Positions 38,248 through 50,056 of a DNA stretch of 64,000 nt are shown here, one piece after another. How positions within the stretch are numbered: the stretch's first letter is position 1; each line of letters starts with the position of its first letter. Source of the stretch: Paramecium pentaurelia (taxonomy: Eukaryota > Ciliophora > Oligohymenophorea > Peniculida > Parameciidae); contig CAJJDO010000026.1 of assembly GCA_905183005.1 (NCBI GenBank), positions 423,717-487,716 on the forward strand, written 5' to 3'. Both the position numbers and the translations under genes were made by a program. The notes under the pieces were generated by a model. The model was not told the DNA's origin, made no database searches, and saw only the letters and a program-made list of their open reading frames with translations.

Positions 38248-39763
38248 ATGTTTTCTGATAATTAAATCAGTCTCTTTAAACGAAACTCTAAATTTTAACC
38301 TCAATTAGCTTCAATTGAGAATACTAAACCAATTATTGATACAACAAAGTTAATTAAATATTCTGATCCTGTTCATAAGACATTGTTTGAATATCAACAA
38401 TATAAAAAGAATTATAATTAAATGAAACAATCAAAAATAAAAAAAATACTATCAAAATCAGTAGATAAGACAGCCAAATAAATTATTAATAGCAATAGTA
38501 TGATGTCATCATCTGTTGATTACAAAATGAAATCAAGTGGACGCAATTTAAAATATAATTAAAGCACTCAAAGTGTAATATCTGAAAGTAATATTACAAA
38601 AAAAGGAGTTCTCTATGATGGAATCAATACTTAAGTTTATCGAATTCTAATTGAAGGACATTTCAATTATTATGCTCTTAAAATAAGCAAAGTTAATATG
38701 AATAAATGCACAAAGGAAATATATTATCTTAAATAATTAAGACATCCAAATATTATTGAACTCAAACATCATTATGTAATTTATGATAAATCTAATGTAT
38801 TTTATATTAAATTATCTAGGATAATAGGCCTATGTTATATGAAATTATGCCTTTAATGAGTTGCAATTTAAGATCTTTTCTATAGCAATTCTACAAACAT
38901 TAGAATGTTTAGGAGAATACTAAAAATATAGATGCTAAATTGATTAATCAAATTAAATAGGAAAAGAAAGCTAAATAAATCTTATTTAAGTTATTTATCT
39001 ATTAAATTGTGAGAGCAATATCTTATTTACATCATAAGAATATTACTCATAGAGATCTTAACCCTAGAAATGTATTGATTGATGTTGATACACTCAGTGT
39101 ATAACTCTGTGATTTTAACAGTGCCAAATAATTGTTTTCTTCTATTCCTTCTCCTAATTATATTGGTGAACGTAATTACAGAGCACCTGAATTATTATTA
39201 GGATCTAAATTATATAATTAGTAAGTTGATATTTGGAGTTTAGGTTGTATCATTGCAGAATGTTTTTTAGGTAAATAATTATTTAATGGAACCAATACTG
39301 TAGAAACAATGGCAGATATTATTAGATTACTTGGAACACCTACACTTTAAGAAATGAAAAATCTAAAATCTTAAATATTAGATCTTAAAATGCCTGAAAT
39401 TCCTAAATTTCCAATGGCTAAACGTTTTTAAGAAATTGAAAATGATTAATTGGTTGATTTATTAGAAAAAATCTTTGTTTATGATCCTAATTAAAGAATA
39501 TCTGCATTTGATATTTTATTACATCCTTTTTTTTAAGAATTAAAATAACCAAATATTAAAATTAATTCGAAATCTTTGCCTAATTTATTTAATTTTACTA
39601 AAGGTATTATAATTATTTATTTAAAATTATAGAAGAGTTATCATCAAATGAATATGAAATGAATAAAAATAGATTAATTCCAATATGGTTTACAGAGAAA
39701 TAAAAAAGATTTGAATATTTAACAACTAGTATGGATGATGCTAAATTATTATTAGATAAATGA
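38248..39763 (+). CDS. GSK3/CDK-like (CMGC) protein kinase with altered HRD and DFG motifs
   Basis: 487 residues; introns 38797-38819 (23 nt) and 39604-39632 (29 nt). A 110-residue basic N-terminal extension precedes the kinase domain: YYALKISK (beta-3 Lys present), EIYYLKQLRHPNIIEL, NRPMLYEIMPLMSCNL, HRDLNPRNVLID, CDFNSAKQL, ERNYRAPELLLG, VDIWSLGCIIAEC, and a CMGC-type insert NTVETMADIIRLLGTPT. Overall closest to GSK3/CDK kinases. The catalytic-loop Lys is Asn (HRDLN) and DFG is DFN, and the Gly-rich loop is poorly conserved, so activity is doubtful. Confidence 0.88.
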
Positions 39764-39819
39764 TAATAATATTATTATATTATATTATATTATCTCATTT
39801 AAACACAAAAATATTTTGA

Positions 39820-40726
39820 TCAAACAAACTTATCTTTATCATCATTATTTGTGAATTGTTTAGCAAAATGCTTTATTAGTATAAACATTATCAAACAAAT
39901 AGATATAATTGTAAATTAGTAATTATCAATATTCAATTAATAAATTATATCGTTCTATTAACAAGATGTCTAAAATTGATTCAATAATTCTTCAATTGCT
40001 GTTATATGTTAATCAAATAATAATTAAGCAAATTCTGTATTATTGCTAATAATCCAACTATCTATCCATGTTTAAATTTGATTAATTTATTAAAATTTGT
40101 CTTTAATTTATTTAAATTAATCATAATCTCTAATGTAAGATATATATGATTGTAAATTATCACATTAACTTTTATTATTAACTAATTTTAAGACTTCATT
40201 AGTAAAATTAAACTAATATTAAAATTCTATGAAATCCAAATTTTAAGAAAATTCTTTTATATACTTAACTGGGTTTGTTGAAAATAAAATGTTTTCTGTT
40301 AAATGTTTATCGATCTTATGATGTATGATAATGTAAAATTCATCAGTAAAATAATATTTTTTCAATTCATTATATTATTCCTTTAATTCATTATTACTCA
40401 ATAAGTTTTAATATTGATAATAAACAACTATGGCTTAATTTTTAATATAGGTAATTTCTGGATTTAATTTTGTTTTTCCAAATGAAAATCTTGTGTTATT
40501 GAAATAATTTGAAAAATTAGAATTCAAAATATTTTTCTTGACATCTTAATTTTGTAAATTTGGGATATAATTATGACTAGTACTTATTAATTATCTATTC
40601 AAATAATTTGGCAATCCAATCTGTAAATGATAAATTAATTCTTACACTATTTTATTAATCTAATATTAAAAATGTGTGGGTATATATTTATGCTTTGATT
40701 AATGCAAAATACAATATTAATAACAT
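39820..40726 (-). CDS. Type I membrane protein with signal peptide
   Basis: 293 residues with one 25-nt intron (40621-40645) near the N-terminus. MLLILYFALIKAQ is a signal peptide; the long polar ectodomain is Asn/Gln-rich with NNT- and NKS-type glycosylation sites; a single TM segment (FTIISICLIMFILIKHF) and a short charged tail close it. No domain recognised. Confidence 0.75.
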
Positions 40727-40770
40727 ATTTATTAAAATGTGTTTAATAATTTAATACATTTTATATAGTA

Positions 40771-42793
40771 TCATTAAAGATTAATAAATCTGAGTTTCTT
40801 ATTCTTTATTTTTAAAATGAAAGTTTGTTCATCCTTGCAAATAAAATAGATTAATTATTAATTCAACTTCCCTTAAATTGTAACTTCTTATTTATTAATT
40901 ACTATGTCATTCTTTGAACTAGAAAGAATTTTCATCTTTCCATCAGAAATTAAGATGCAAAAATCACTAATAATATATAATTTCCATTTCTCTGATCGAA
41001 TCTATTATTTAAATTATAAAATACTTATTTTTATTCTCTAAGTAGAATTGGAGTACTATAATGATTGAAAACATGATACAATGAAGTATCAATTTATTAT
41101 TCATTTAATTTAACAATCTATTAAGATGATAATTATTCAATAATCTATTAAATATATTTTGAATTCAAATTATCTCCATTATTAATTGTTTGGATATTTT
41201 AAAAGAAACATTTGAAAGCATTTTCTTTATCATATTTATCACTTTCAATATCTAATATTACAAGGGCAAAAGTAAACATATGTAATGATTCTTCTGATTT
41301 AAATGGAAAAGTCTGAGGCTTTGAATTATAATAATTGAATTCATAAAATCTTCTACTAAATTCTTTTACTAAAATGTCTAGTATAAATGGATCATTCTAA
41401 ACTAATAATTTACTAAATAATCTTTATAATGAATCAATAAGATTATCACTCATAACTATTTTATCAATAAATAATTTCAATATTTGTTATTATTCTTATA
41501 AATTAATGTTGCATAGTAATCTTATTTTAATATATTTTATTTATACTTTGATATTTATACTTTATTTTTTAATTCAATATCCTAGAACAACCAATTAATA
41601 ATTGATTGTGGAGTAGGTTTAATCATTTAAGTGGCAATCATAAATGAAATACCAATTATTGAGGAATGATTGAATAAATCTAAAGCTAAGTTTTCAGAAT
41701 TGTAATCATGCTTTATAAGTTTAACTTAATCAAGAAAGGTGACAAGTTCTTTAGATGAATTTTACAAAAGTACTAGCTGATTTAAAGAATACTAAATATA
41801 TATAATGGTATTTATACCATTTCATCAAAAGACCTAGGAATTGAATTTTAGTGAAATATTAAATTACGACTAATTTTTGAAGACAATTCTTTAAAACAAT
41901 CCTAAATGTCTTTCTGTTCATTTCCTTCAGAGATGTTTGATTTGCTTATAGAATCTTATAATCCTTAATTCTCTTTTTCTTTTGAAATTAATTTAGTAGG
42001 AGATAAATTAGGACTAATGAGTTTTCCTTAGGATACTTTCTCACATAAACTATTACATTCCTGACTTTTTCTAATAATTTAAGTAGAGTTTACAATCTTT
42101 ATTATTTAAGAAACTGAAAATATTCTTCATGCTATCTTTAAGCAGGATCTATTCTCTTAACTTGTCTCTCAATACATGAATTCTATATATCTAAAGACGA
42201 TTTAAATATTTCAGAGGTCATTTTATCCCTTACTAAATCTTAGGCCAGATTTCCTTCTCGATTTCTTATTTTTGGGTCTGCACCTGCTTTTAGTAAGACT
42301 GAACAAACTTAAGCTCTTTAGTAAAAAGCTGCTACATGTAATGCTTAAATTTAGACAATAATCTATACGAGTCCATCCTGCCATATCTGTAATATCTATA
42401 TTAGCATTATTATTAATTAGTTCTTAAACTACTTAAATTGATCCATATCTTGATGCTATATGTCTAAGCAAATACTTATAAATTCAAGAATTACAATGGA
42501 GATGTTCTATCTTCATCCAAAATGTTAATGTTTATCCCATTATTTAAGTAAAATCTGATTAACCCTAAATTACGTCCTGATGCTGCCTTGAAAAAGTTCT
42601 TCTCATTTTCTGTTAAATAGGCAGTAGACTATTATGTGATTCGACCTTTAAAAATGTTTAGTTACATACCTCTTGCTTTATCTACTTCAAGTCCAATTTA
42701 TAATTCATTTGGATCAAAAGTTTCATGATCTTAAGCCATGCATCCTAGACAATTTGCAGGATTTCTTCTTTTATGTTAAATTGTATTTCCCAT
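40771..42793 (-). CDS. Ankyrin-Sec7-PH protein (Arf guanine-nucleotide exchange factor-like)
   Basis: 614 residues from eight exons; introns 42646-42669, 42464-42494, 42344-42368, 42071-42093, 41792-41817, 41521-41546, 41002-41024 (23-31 nt) and an exact frame. N-terminus MGNT could be myristoylated. Three ankyrin repeats (SPLHIASRYG, TPLHVAAFYQRAQ, LLKAGADPKIRNREG), a Ser/Lys linker, a Sec7 domain (NSSKELVTFLDQVKL...IVKEFSRRFYE...NAFKCFFQNIQTINNGDNL) and a PH-like domain (EKWKLYIISDFCILISDGK). The FRLPGEAQ catalytic segment is not recognisable; the aligned stretch reads FSKLLVQNDPFILD, with Asp where the Glu finger would be. Likely Arf-related membrane traffic. Confidence 0.78.
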
Positions 42794-42879
42794 TAGAGTA
42801 ATTTATTAATTTATATAGCTATATATATAAAAAATCATTTAGGAAGTAAAGGGAAAAAATCCTACTCAGGCTAACATTT

Positions 42880-43437
42880 TCAATATTAGATATTATGTTT
42901 TTTGAGTTGTTTTTATTAATTTTCTATTATCTTTTTAAGGTTAACAATTTCTTACTTTAATTGTTATTCTGTTATTTATTATTTTTTTTAAGTGATTTCA
43001 TATGAATTGATGATATCTTTAGTTTTGATTAATAATTTCTTTAACTAAGATTATAATTTTTGATTAACTGTGCATTCATCTTCTTAAAAAGGATTTACAG
43101 ATTTCGGTAATATTTTTTCTATTATTTTATTACTACTGTTAGATTTTTAATTTTGTTTAGATAATCTCTAATTATAACTAGTGCTGTTTGTTAAACTGAT
43201 TGTTGTTGATTAACTTGATATTTTATGAGCATGATTAGCTTTTAATTCAATTTATGTTGATTCAGTTTTGCATCTACTCTCATTTGTACCTTCACCTTTT
43301 TGTAAACTTCTAGATTGATTTTGAAAAAATTCATTGAAACTATTTAGATTACCATAATTAATCATTGTTGGTTAACTATTTTATGCACGATGTGTTGCCA
43401 TTTTTATTTTTGGTGTTCTAACCTGTACTATTAACAT
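42880..43437 (-). CDS. Coiled-coil hypothetical protein
   Basis: 185 codons, single exon, from ATG 43435-43437 (or the internal ATG 43399-43401) to TGA 42880. Ser/Asn/Gln-rich first two thirds, then coiled coil (ITEQQLKQEIVNLKKIIENQ). No family recognised. Confidence 0.65.
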
Positions 43438-43636
43438 TAATAAATATATAGAAATTAAAATATTTAACACTTTAACTAATAAATGCATTATTAAGTGTTT
43501 AAGGATTATCATAATGTATATATTTAAAGTAAATTGTAAAAAAGAATTTAGAATTTATGTATTAAATGCATTTTTAATGTTTTGCTGTGATTTATATTTC
43601 ATAAATTAAAGATATAAATTTTTTTCAAATTCATTC

Positions 43637-44078
43637 ATGGGAAGAGTTAGAAATAAGACAGTTAAGAAAGCAGCTAAAGTCCTTATTGAAAAATACTACA
43701 TGAAACTCACTTCAGATTTTCATTTCAATAAAAAGATCCTTTCAGAAGTTGGATAAGTACCATCAAAAAAATTGAGAAATAAAATTGCTGGATTTGCAAC
43801 ACATCTTTTGAAGAGAATCTAAACAGGATCAGTTAAGGGTATCTCACTCAAAGTAATGGTCACATTTCAAACAATAGATTTAAGAAGAAGAAAGAGAGAG
43901 AAGATTGGATTATGTCCCTGAAAAATCATCTATTGATATTGACAATCTTAGAGGAGATCAAGATGTTAAAAGAATGCTTGAAAAAGCTGGTTTGGAAATT
44001 GACATTCCCATTGATGAACCTGTTGTCGAAGAAAAATAATAAAAATAACCAAGAAGAGGATAAAGAAGATAATAATGA
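43637..44078 (+). CDS. RPS17: Ribosomal protein eS17
   Basis: 138 residues; one 25-nt intron (43853-43877). MGRVRNKTVKKAAKVLIEKYY, DFHFNKKILSEV, PSKKLRNKIAGFATHLLKRI and ERRLDYVPEKSSIDID are the conserved eS17 blocks. The tail (QQKQPRRGQRRQQ) is Gln/Arg-rich and depends on reading TAA as Gln. Component of the small subunit head. Confidence 0.97.
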
Positions 44079-44138
44079 TTGTGAAAGTACATTTATTAAA
44101 GTAAAAAAGCATAAAAAAATACATCTAATATTTAATAT

Positions 44139-46540
44139 TCATAATGCAGATTTTCTTTTTATTTCATTCTCCGTTTATAATCTTAATTAATTTAGTATGA
44201 AAACTTTTTAATCATTAACATAATTTGTATTTTCATCATCAAAAGTATTCAATCTCTTTGATTTTTGTCTCTATGTTCCCTATTATTATAAATCTTCTTG
44301 TAATTTTATATTCAAATTTGTACCACCAGTGCTCTCTGCAAAATTGTTTTCATTTTGATTATAATAAAAATTCTTAAGAAAGATTTCTTTTGGAAAATTT
44401 TCTAATAAATTTAATTGTAATGGTTTAATTTGCAAAAGAAATTCACTTTCTCCTTTTCCAAATTCTTCTTCATCAAAATTGAATTAAAAGTAATCTGGTT
44501 TGAATGGAGGATCAATCTTCTTCATTAAAAAATCTTTATATAAATTCTTATCACTCCATTAAGTCATCCATGGATGTTTTAAAAGAGAATCAATATTATC
44601 TATTCTTTTTTTTGGAGTTTTTGCTAATAAATTATTCAATAAATCTTTTAAGAGTTATGACATTTATAATTAAGGTGGAAAACTCAATTTTTAATTAAGT
44701 ATTTTCTAATAGATTTCATCTGTATTTCTTGAATAAAAAGGTGGTAAACCAGTTGTTAATTCATATAACAAAGCTCCTAAACAATAAAGATCCAATTAGA
44801 ATGTATGACCTTATTTTAATAACATTTCAGGAGCCATGTATTCAGGAGATCCACAAAATGAATAAGCAACCTCTTAATTTTCCATATGAGGTTTTGATAA
44901 ACCAAAATCAGCTATTCTAACATGCCCATCAAAATCAATTAGAATATTTTCTGGTTTGATATCTCTATAAATAATATTATTATCATGTAAATTTTTCATT
45001 CCCAAACAAATCTCTGCAAAATAAAAAAAGGCTTCTTCTTCACTCATTCTTTTTACCTATCATTAAAATAATATTAATACTTTTCTTAAGAGATAAAATA
45101 ATTCTCCTCCTGAACAATATTCTAATACAAAAACCAAGTATTTTCTAGATTCAAATGCATATTGCATTTTAACAATAAAAGGATGATTTAAATTAAACAT
45201 AATATCTCTCTCATTTTGTATAATGTTTTATTTATTTTATTACATAATAGGCTTTTTCTCAATCAATTTCATTGCATAAAATTAGCCAGTCTTTTTTTCT
45301 CTTACCAAATAGACTTTAGAGAATCCTCCAACTCCTATACATCTTATAAATTCAAAATCTTTCAAACTGACTCGAGATTATTTAAGTTCCTATTCAACAT
45401 TAATTAAAGGTTCAATAATTAATGGCTACATTGGACAATTTGATAATAAACACAAAGGTCTTTCAATTTTAGACAGAATATAATCAACAGGAATAGATAT
45501 ATTGGCTGTTTTAATTCCAATTATTGGTTAACATGAATTTCCAAAATGATTCATTATTTCTTATTTAATTGTTTCTAAAAGCTAAGATATTTTATTTGTT
45601 GAGATATCAATAGTTATTTTTTATTTAAATGATTTATACTAAATAATTATAGCCATTAAATCTTATTAGCATTTTCTATGTTAATTAAATTATTATTACC
45701 TAGTAGTCGTTGGTTTTTTTTTATCTGGAGTAAATTCAATAAGAGGTTAAGAACTAGCATGAGTTTAAAATTTTTATGTTTCTATGAATTATGCACTATT
45801 AGATTTCTAATGCATTTTTAATTAGCCTTCTAAAGGTCCTAAGGTAGGAATTTGTTATGATTAATTTTTGGCACTTTAAATTGCTAAGGTCTTTTAGATA
45901 TTTAATCTAGATAATAAATCTAATGATTATTTCTATTTGATTTCCTATATTGCTTATTATGCCTTTTATTTCAAATTTTGATCTGCTTTAGTGGATGCAG
46001 AAAAAGGTAATGTTTTCAAAATGTCTTATTATAATAATTGTTTAGGAGCTTTGAGTAATAAAATATATCTAAGTACATGTAATTGTATATTCATCCAATA
46101 CATTTTCTATTGATTTGATTTTTGTTTATGAATTTTGATGAGAATGTGGTTGTGTTTTCATGTGATTTCCATTACTTTTCACCTATGTTTTCTAATTAAT
46201 CCTTTCTTAACTTATTATTTTAGGTGACATGAACCCTCTAGATTTAAGCACATTTTATTGTTATATTTTTCTTGAGTTTTACCTATATTATGTATTTAAT
46301 TACTACTATTATGATATTTTTAAGTTTGGTTAAGAATTATTAGATTTCAGCAAAGGACTTTATTGTGGACCAATTGATTTCTTATTTGTGTACACAAATT
46401 TATACTTTTTACTCCAATTAAAATGTTGGAGAATTAGACTTTCGAGCATTAAGTGCTTCTCTAGTTGATAAATAATTCATTAATGCTTGACTTGACAACT
46501 CTGTTGATTATGTTTTTTAATGTTGCTTCTTTTGGAGCAT
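44139..46540 (-). CDS. AGC-family Ser/Thr protein kinase
   Basis: 774 residues; introns 46381-46405, 46049-46076, 45057-45080 (25, 28, 24 nt). A 390-residue disordered Ser/Gln-rich N-terminus precedes a complete kinase domain: FIRCIGVGGFSKVYLVREK, FYAMKLIEKK, LEYCSGGELFYLLR, YRDIKPENILID, ADFGLSKP, GSPEYMAPEML, and LLAKTPKKRIDN. After the domain comes an AGC-type tail (FLMKKIDPPFKPD). Motifs are intact, so it should be active, in the S6K/AKT/PKA broad group. Only 60 bp separate its stop from that of eS17. Confidence 0.94.
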
Positions 46541-47195
46541 TACTTTTTAGTTAGTTATTATTAAATAATAATAAATGGTAAATATATTGTAAATCATTCA
46601 TTAGTAAATAATAAAATTATTTTTTTAATCGCTATGAAATACAATTAAATCAAAAATTAATTAGATTTCAATCTAAAATTTCAATTATTATTGACATCTT
46701 GAAAACAATTTAAAAGGAGATCTATTAAATAAAAGGTTTATTCTACCTTTAATTATTTCTAATTTATATCTAATGATCATAGAACTAATCATCATTACAT
46801 ATAATTCAGCTTTAGCTAACAGTATATGATATTTGTAATTATATTAGATATAATTATTGTAATTGATTTGTATTATTTATTATAAATCTTAATCTTTGAG
46901 AAGAATTATAATATTCATTAATTAAAATTAATTTAGATGTAAAAATGGTTAGAGAATTAATATTATTAAAGATTAAATACTTCTTGGATTTGAAAGTTAA
47001 TATTAAATATAATTATAATACTTCATTTTTTACATTAAATAATAATTAATTTCAATCATTATTTTATCATCATTATTATATTTAAGTTGATATATACATT
47101 TGAAAAATTATTTAGGTTTTAATTTTTTTGTGATGACTTAAAAATTTGATAATGAAAAATTTAATAATTAAATTTTTAACAGAAACATCTAATAA
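46541..47195. other. Intergenic; possible decayed frame
   Basis: AT-rich. One plus frame (46634-46993) is open apart from a single in-frame TGA at 46700 (reads KQFKRRSIKQKVYSTFNYF, later QKWLENQYYQRLN). No GT-AG intron removes the stop. It may be a pseudogene or chance; nothing else seen. Confidence 0.3.
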
Positions 47196-47722
47196 ATGTC
47201 GATATAGATAGCTAATTTACCAGAGTTTAGTTATAAATCAATTCCAAAGAGATCATTAGATCTTGAGAACTTCTTTAAGGAATTCGAAATGAAGTAATTC
47301 TTAGAAGAATGTAATTACTCACAATAAGAATTATATGTTGAATGCCGAAAAATGAGATAATTTCAATAGAAAAGAAAATTGAAACTAAACAAATATATAA
47401 ATAGCTATCTAGAAGCACCTTCAATAATTAGTCCTGTATAATTATTGCTTTGAATTCAGAATTTATATGTTTCAATCAAATTCATAAACAGTTAGGCATA
47501 ATATTATAATTGTCATTAAAATTATATGAGAATCATTCTTAACTGATACATTATTTCTATAAAGAATCGAAAACTAGTTCTAACTAATCATTTAAAGTCT
47601 CTTTTGCCATCTCTCCTAATCAGATATCTAAATTTAATCAAACACTATCTAAAATGACTTTTAATTTAGAAATATCCTTTTAAATCCTTTATTTATAGCT
47701 ATATAGATATCTTAAAGCCTGA
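47196..47722 (+). CDS. Small hypothetical protein
   Basis: 165 residues with one intron 47431-47459 (29 nt, starting gtcctg). MSIQIANLPEFSYKSIPKRS... then helical, basic segments and SKTSSNQSFKVSFAISPNQI near the C-terminus. The frame closes exactly at TGA 47720. No family recognised. Confidence 0.55.
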
Positions 47723-47896
47723 AAGTATTATAATTCTATTTAATAGTGCCATCTTTATTGATATTTCATTATTCACTCAATTATTTTAGTGGTAAAAACA
47801 TTTCTAAATATAATTTAGGGTGCCTTTGTTTATTATTATTCATAGATGTTATATATCTCATTAAATCAATTATATAAATTAAAATATTATAAAATT

Positions 47897-48369
47897 ATGA
47901 TAACATTTGAAAACAATATCATGAGATTATTCAAACTGAAAGTTGAAGCTTAAGAATTAATTGATATAAAAGCTCAATGTTTTAATTTCATATTACTTTA
48001 GAGAAGTATAATCAATTAGATGCCATTTCTTAAGCACAAATTAATTAATATAGATAAGAAATCGATGCTTTGAAATAGTAATCTGTCGAATTGTAAGATC
48101 ATTATGAAAAACAATCTCTTATATTTTAATAAAAGATTAACTCTTTGTCAGAAGAAATTAAAATTTTGAATTATGAAAATGATAAAACAGAGAATAATTA
48201 TCAAAATGAAATGTATTCACCTTTATTATATTAAAGATAAGAACTTAATAGTGTTATCTAATAATTATAAGAAGGAATCTAAAGTCAATAATCAAAATTC
48301 TAAAAAGAAATTGATAACCTCAAATTAATGCACAACTAAGAACTTTATATTCTCAAGAAAAGAAAATGA
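47897..48369 (+). CDS. Small coiled-coil protein
   Basis: 149 residues with a 23-nt intron (47979-48001). Nearly the whole protein is Gln/Glu/Lys heptad-like coiled coil (YRQEIDALKQQSVELQDHYE). It may have an unrecognised upstream exon. Ends 49 bp before the eL8 start. Confidence 0.65.
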
Positions 48370-48418
48370 AAAATATATTATACTATATAAATATTATTTA
48401 ATTTAAATAAGATATTCA

Positions 48419-49297
48419 ATGGTATTTAATCTATAATAATCTCTAGCCTAAAGCAGCTAAAACCAGCAAAGCTAAGAAAATATAGAAAAAAGTAGCTGAT
48501 AGAAAAAAGAATCCACTCTTTGTTAAAGAAGCTAAGAACTTTAGAATTGGAAATGATGTTTAACCAAAAAGAGATTTATCTAGATATGTAAGATGGCCAA
48601 GATATATCTTACTTCATAGATAAAAAAAGATTTTATTACAAAGAATCAAAGTCCCAGCTGCTATTAATTAATTCAGCAAAACACTTGATAAAAATTAATG
48701 TAAATATTGTTTCTATATATTCAAGCATCTAAAGTATTGGCTCTATTAAAGAAATATTCACCAGAAACAAAAACTGAAAAGAAATAAAGATTAACTAAAT
48801 TAGCTGAATAAAAAGCATAAGCTTAAAAACCAGAATCAAAGAAAGTATAAGTACTTAAATTTGGATTAAACCATGTGACTACATTGGTTGAGACTAAAAA
48901 AGCTAAGCTTGTTGTAATTGCTTATGATGTTGATCCTATTGAACTTGTTGTTTGGTTACCACAATTATGCAGAAGGCAAGAAGTTCCATTCTGTTTTATC
49001 AAAAGTTATATATATTTATTTATTATTAGATAAAGCAAGATTGGGAACTTTGGTTCATTAAAAAACAGCCACTTGTGTAGCTTTGACTGAAGTTAGAAAA
49101 GAAGATTAAGCTGAATTTGACAATTTAGTAATATTATATAATATCACAAGGCAAGAGATTTAAGATAACATTATAATGAAAACCATGAATTATTGAGAAC
49201 TATTGGAGGAGGATAAGTTGGAATTAAATCAAGACATCAATAAGAAGCATTAAAGAAAGCATTAGAATTAGAAGAATTAAAAAAGACATCTTAATGA
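48419..49297 (+). CDS. RPL7A: Ribosomal protein eL8 (L7a)
   Basis: 259 residues with four introns: 48422-48446, 48700-48725, 49005-49029, 49128-49150 (25, 26, 25, 23 nt). The first intron follows the ATG directly, so exon 1 codes only Met. Conserved blocks: NPLFVKEAKNFRIGNDVQPK, LSRYVRWPRYILLHRQKK, LKVPAAINQF-type, LVVIAYDVDPIELVVWLPQL, KARLGTLVHQKTATCVALTE and YNENHELLRTIGGG. Large-subunit L7Ae-family protein binding rRNA kink-turns. Confidence 0.96.
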
Positions 49298-49345
49298 ACA
49301 TGTTTACATTAATAAAATAGTATATTAACAATTTAATCATTTATA

Positions 49346-50056
49346 ATGTATTAGAAAAAATAATTGCCATTATTATATATATTTATAATTTTATAATTAT
49401 AATTACAATTTAATTGTATTTAAATAAGAAACAATAGAAACGATTGAAAAGAGATACAAATTCAGTATAAAATGATTATGATGCTTGGAATATAGTTGAT
49501 GTGGATATATTGTTAGAGGAACCTCAAGAACCAATAGAAATGGATAGTAAAAAAAAAAACCTTAAAAAACATAAATTAATAATAAAATAGTAGTTAAAGG
49601 TGGTAGAAATGTAGTTAAATCACAAGTAATTTTTAATAAAGAACAAGATAATGAATTATTTAAACAGCCAGAGTTTTAAAGTGCAATTAATAAATATATA
49701 GAGTGTATTAAAGAATTAAATTAGAAATAGTCTTTATATGAAGAATAAAAAGAATTACTTATAATAATTTATTCGAGTCGAGCCTACAAGAAATAGGTAA
49801 ATAGAATGAAGCATTAAAAGATAGAATTGATCATTATGTATTTGAATTGGAATAAAACTAATCACTCTACTTAAAAAAAATATTGAACTTTTAATATTTC
49901 TAAGATATACTTGATGGGATAATATAAATTTAGTTGAGTTTTTTAAAAAGCACTATTATTAATTGTATTCGATATATACAAAATTATTTGAATTAGTTTA
50001 AGAATGATAATAAATTATTATAATATATTTATTTTTATATATTTATTTATTAATGA
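49346..50056 (+). CDS. Hypothetical protein with poly-A indel; start unresolved
   Basis: Protein-like frames read RDTNSVQNDYDAWNIVDVDI...EPQEPIEMDSK up to an 11-A run (49549-49559), then continue in another frame as KIVVKGGRNVVKSQVIFNKE...KQNEALKDRIDHYVFELE. Adding one A joins them. A 20-nt intron at about 49776-49795 is also needed. The 5' exon is not clear (49346 is the nearest ATG). The last frame reaches TGA at 50054, overlapping the next gene's ATG. Charged, helical, no known domain. Confidence 0.4.

Noticed and set aside
40771..41453. Separate short gene starting MSDNLIDSLQ
   Set aside because: A 26-nt intron (41521-41546) joins it in frame to the ankyrin/Sec7 half, and the joined protein forms one continuous Sec7 domain.
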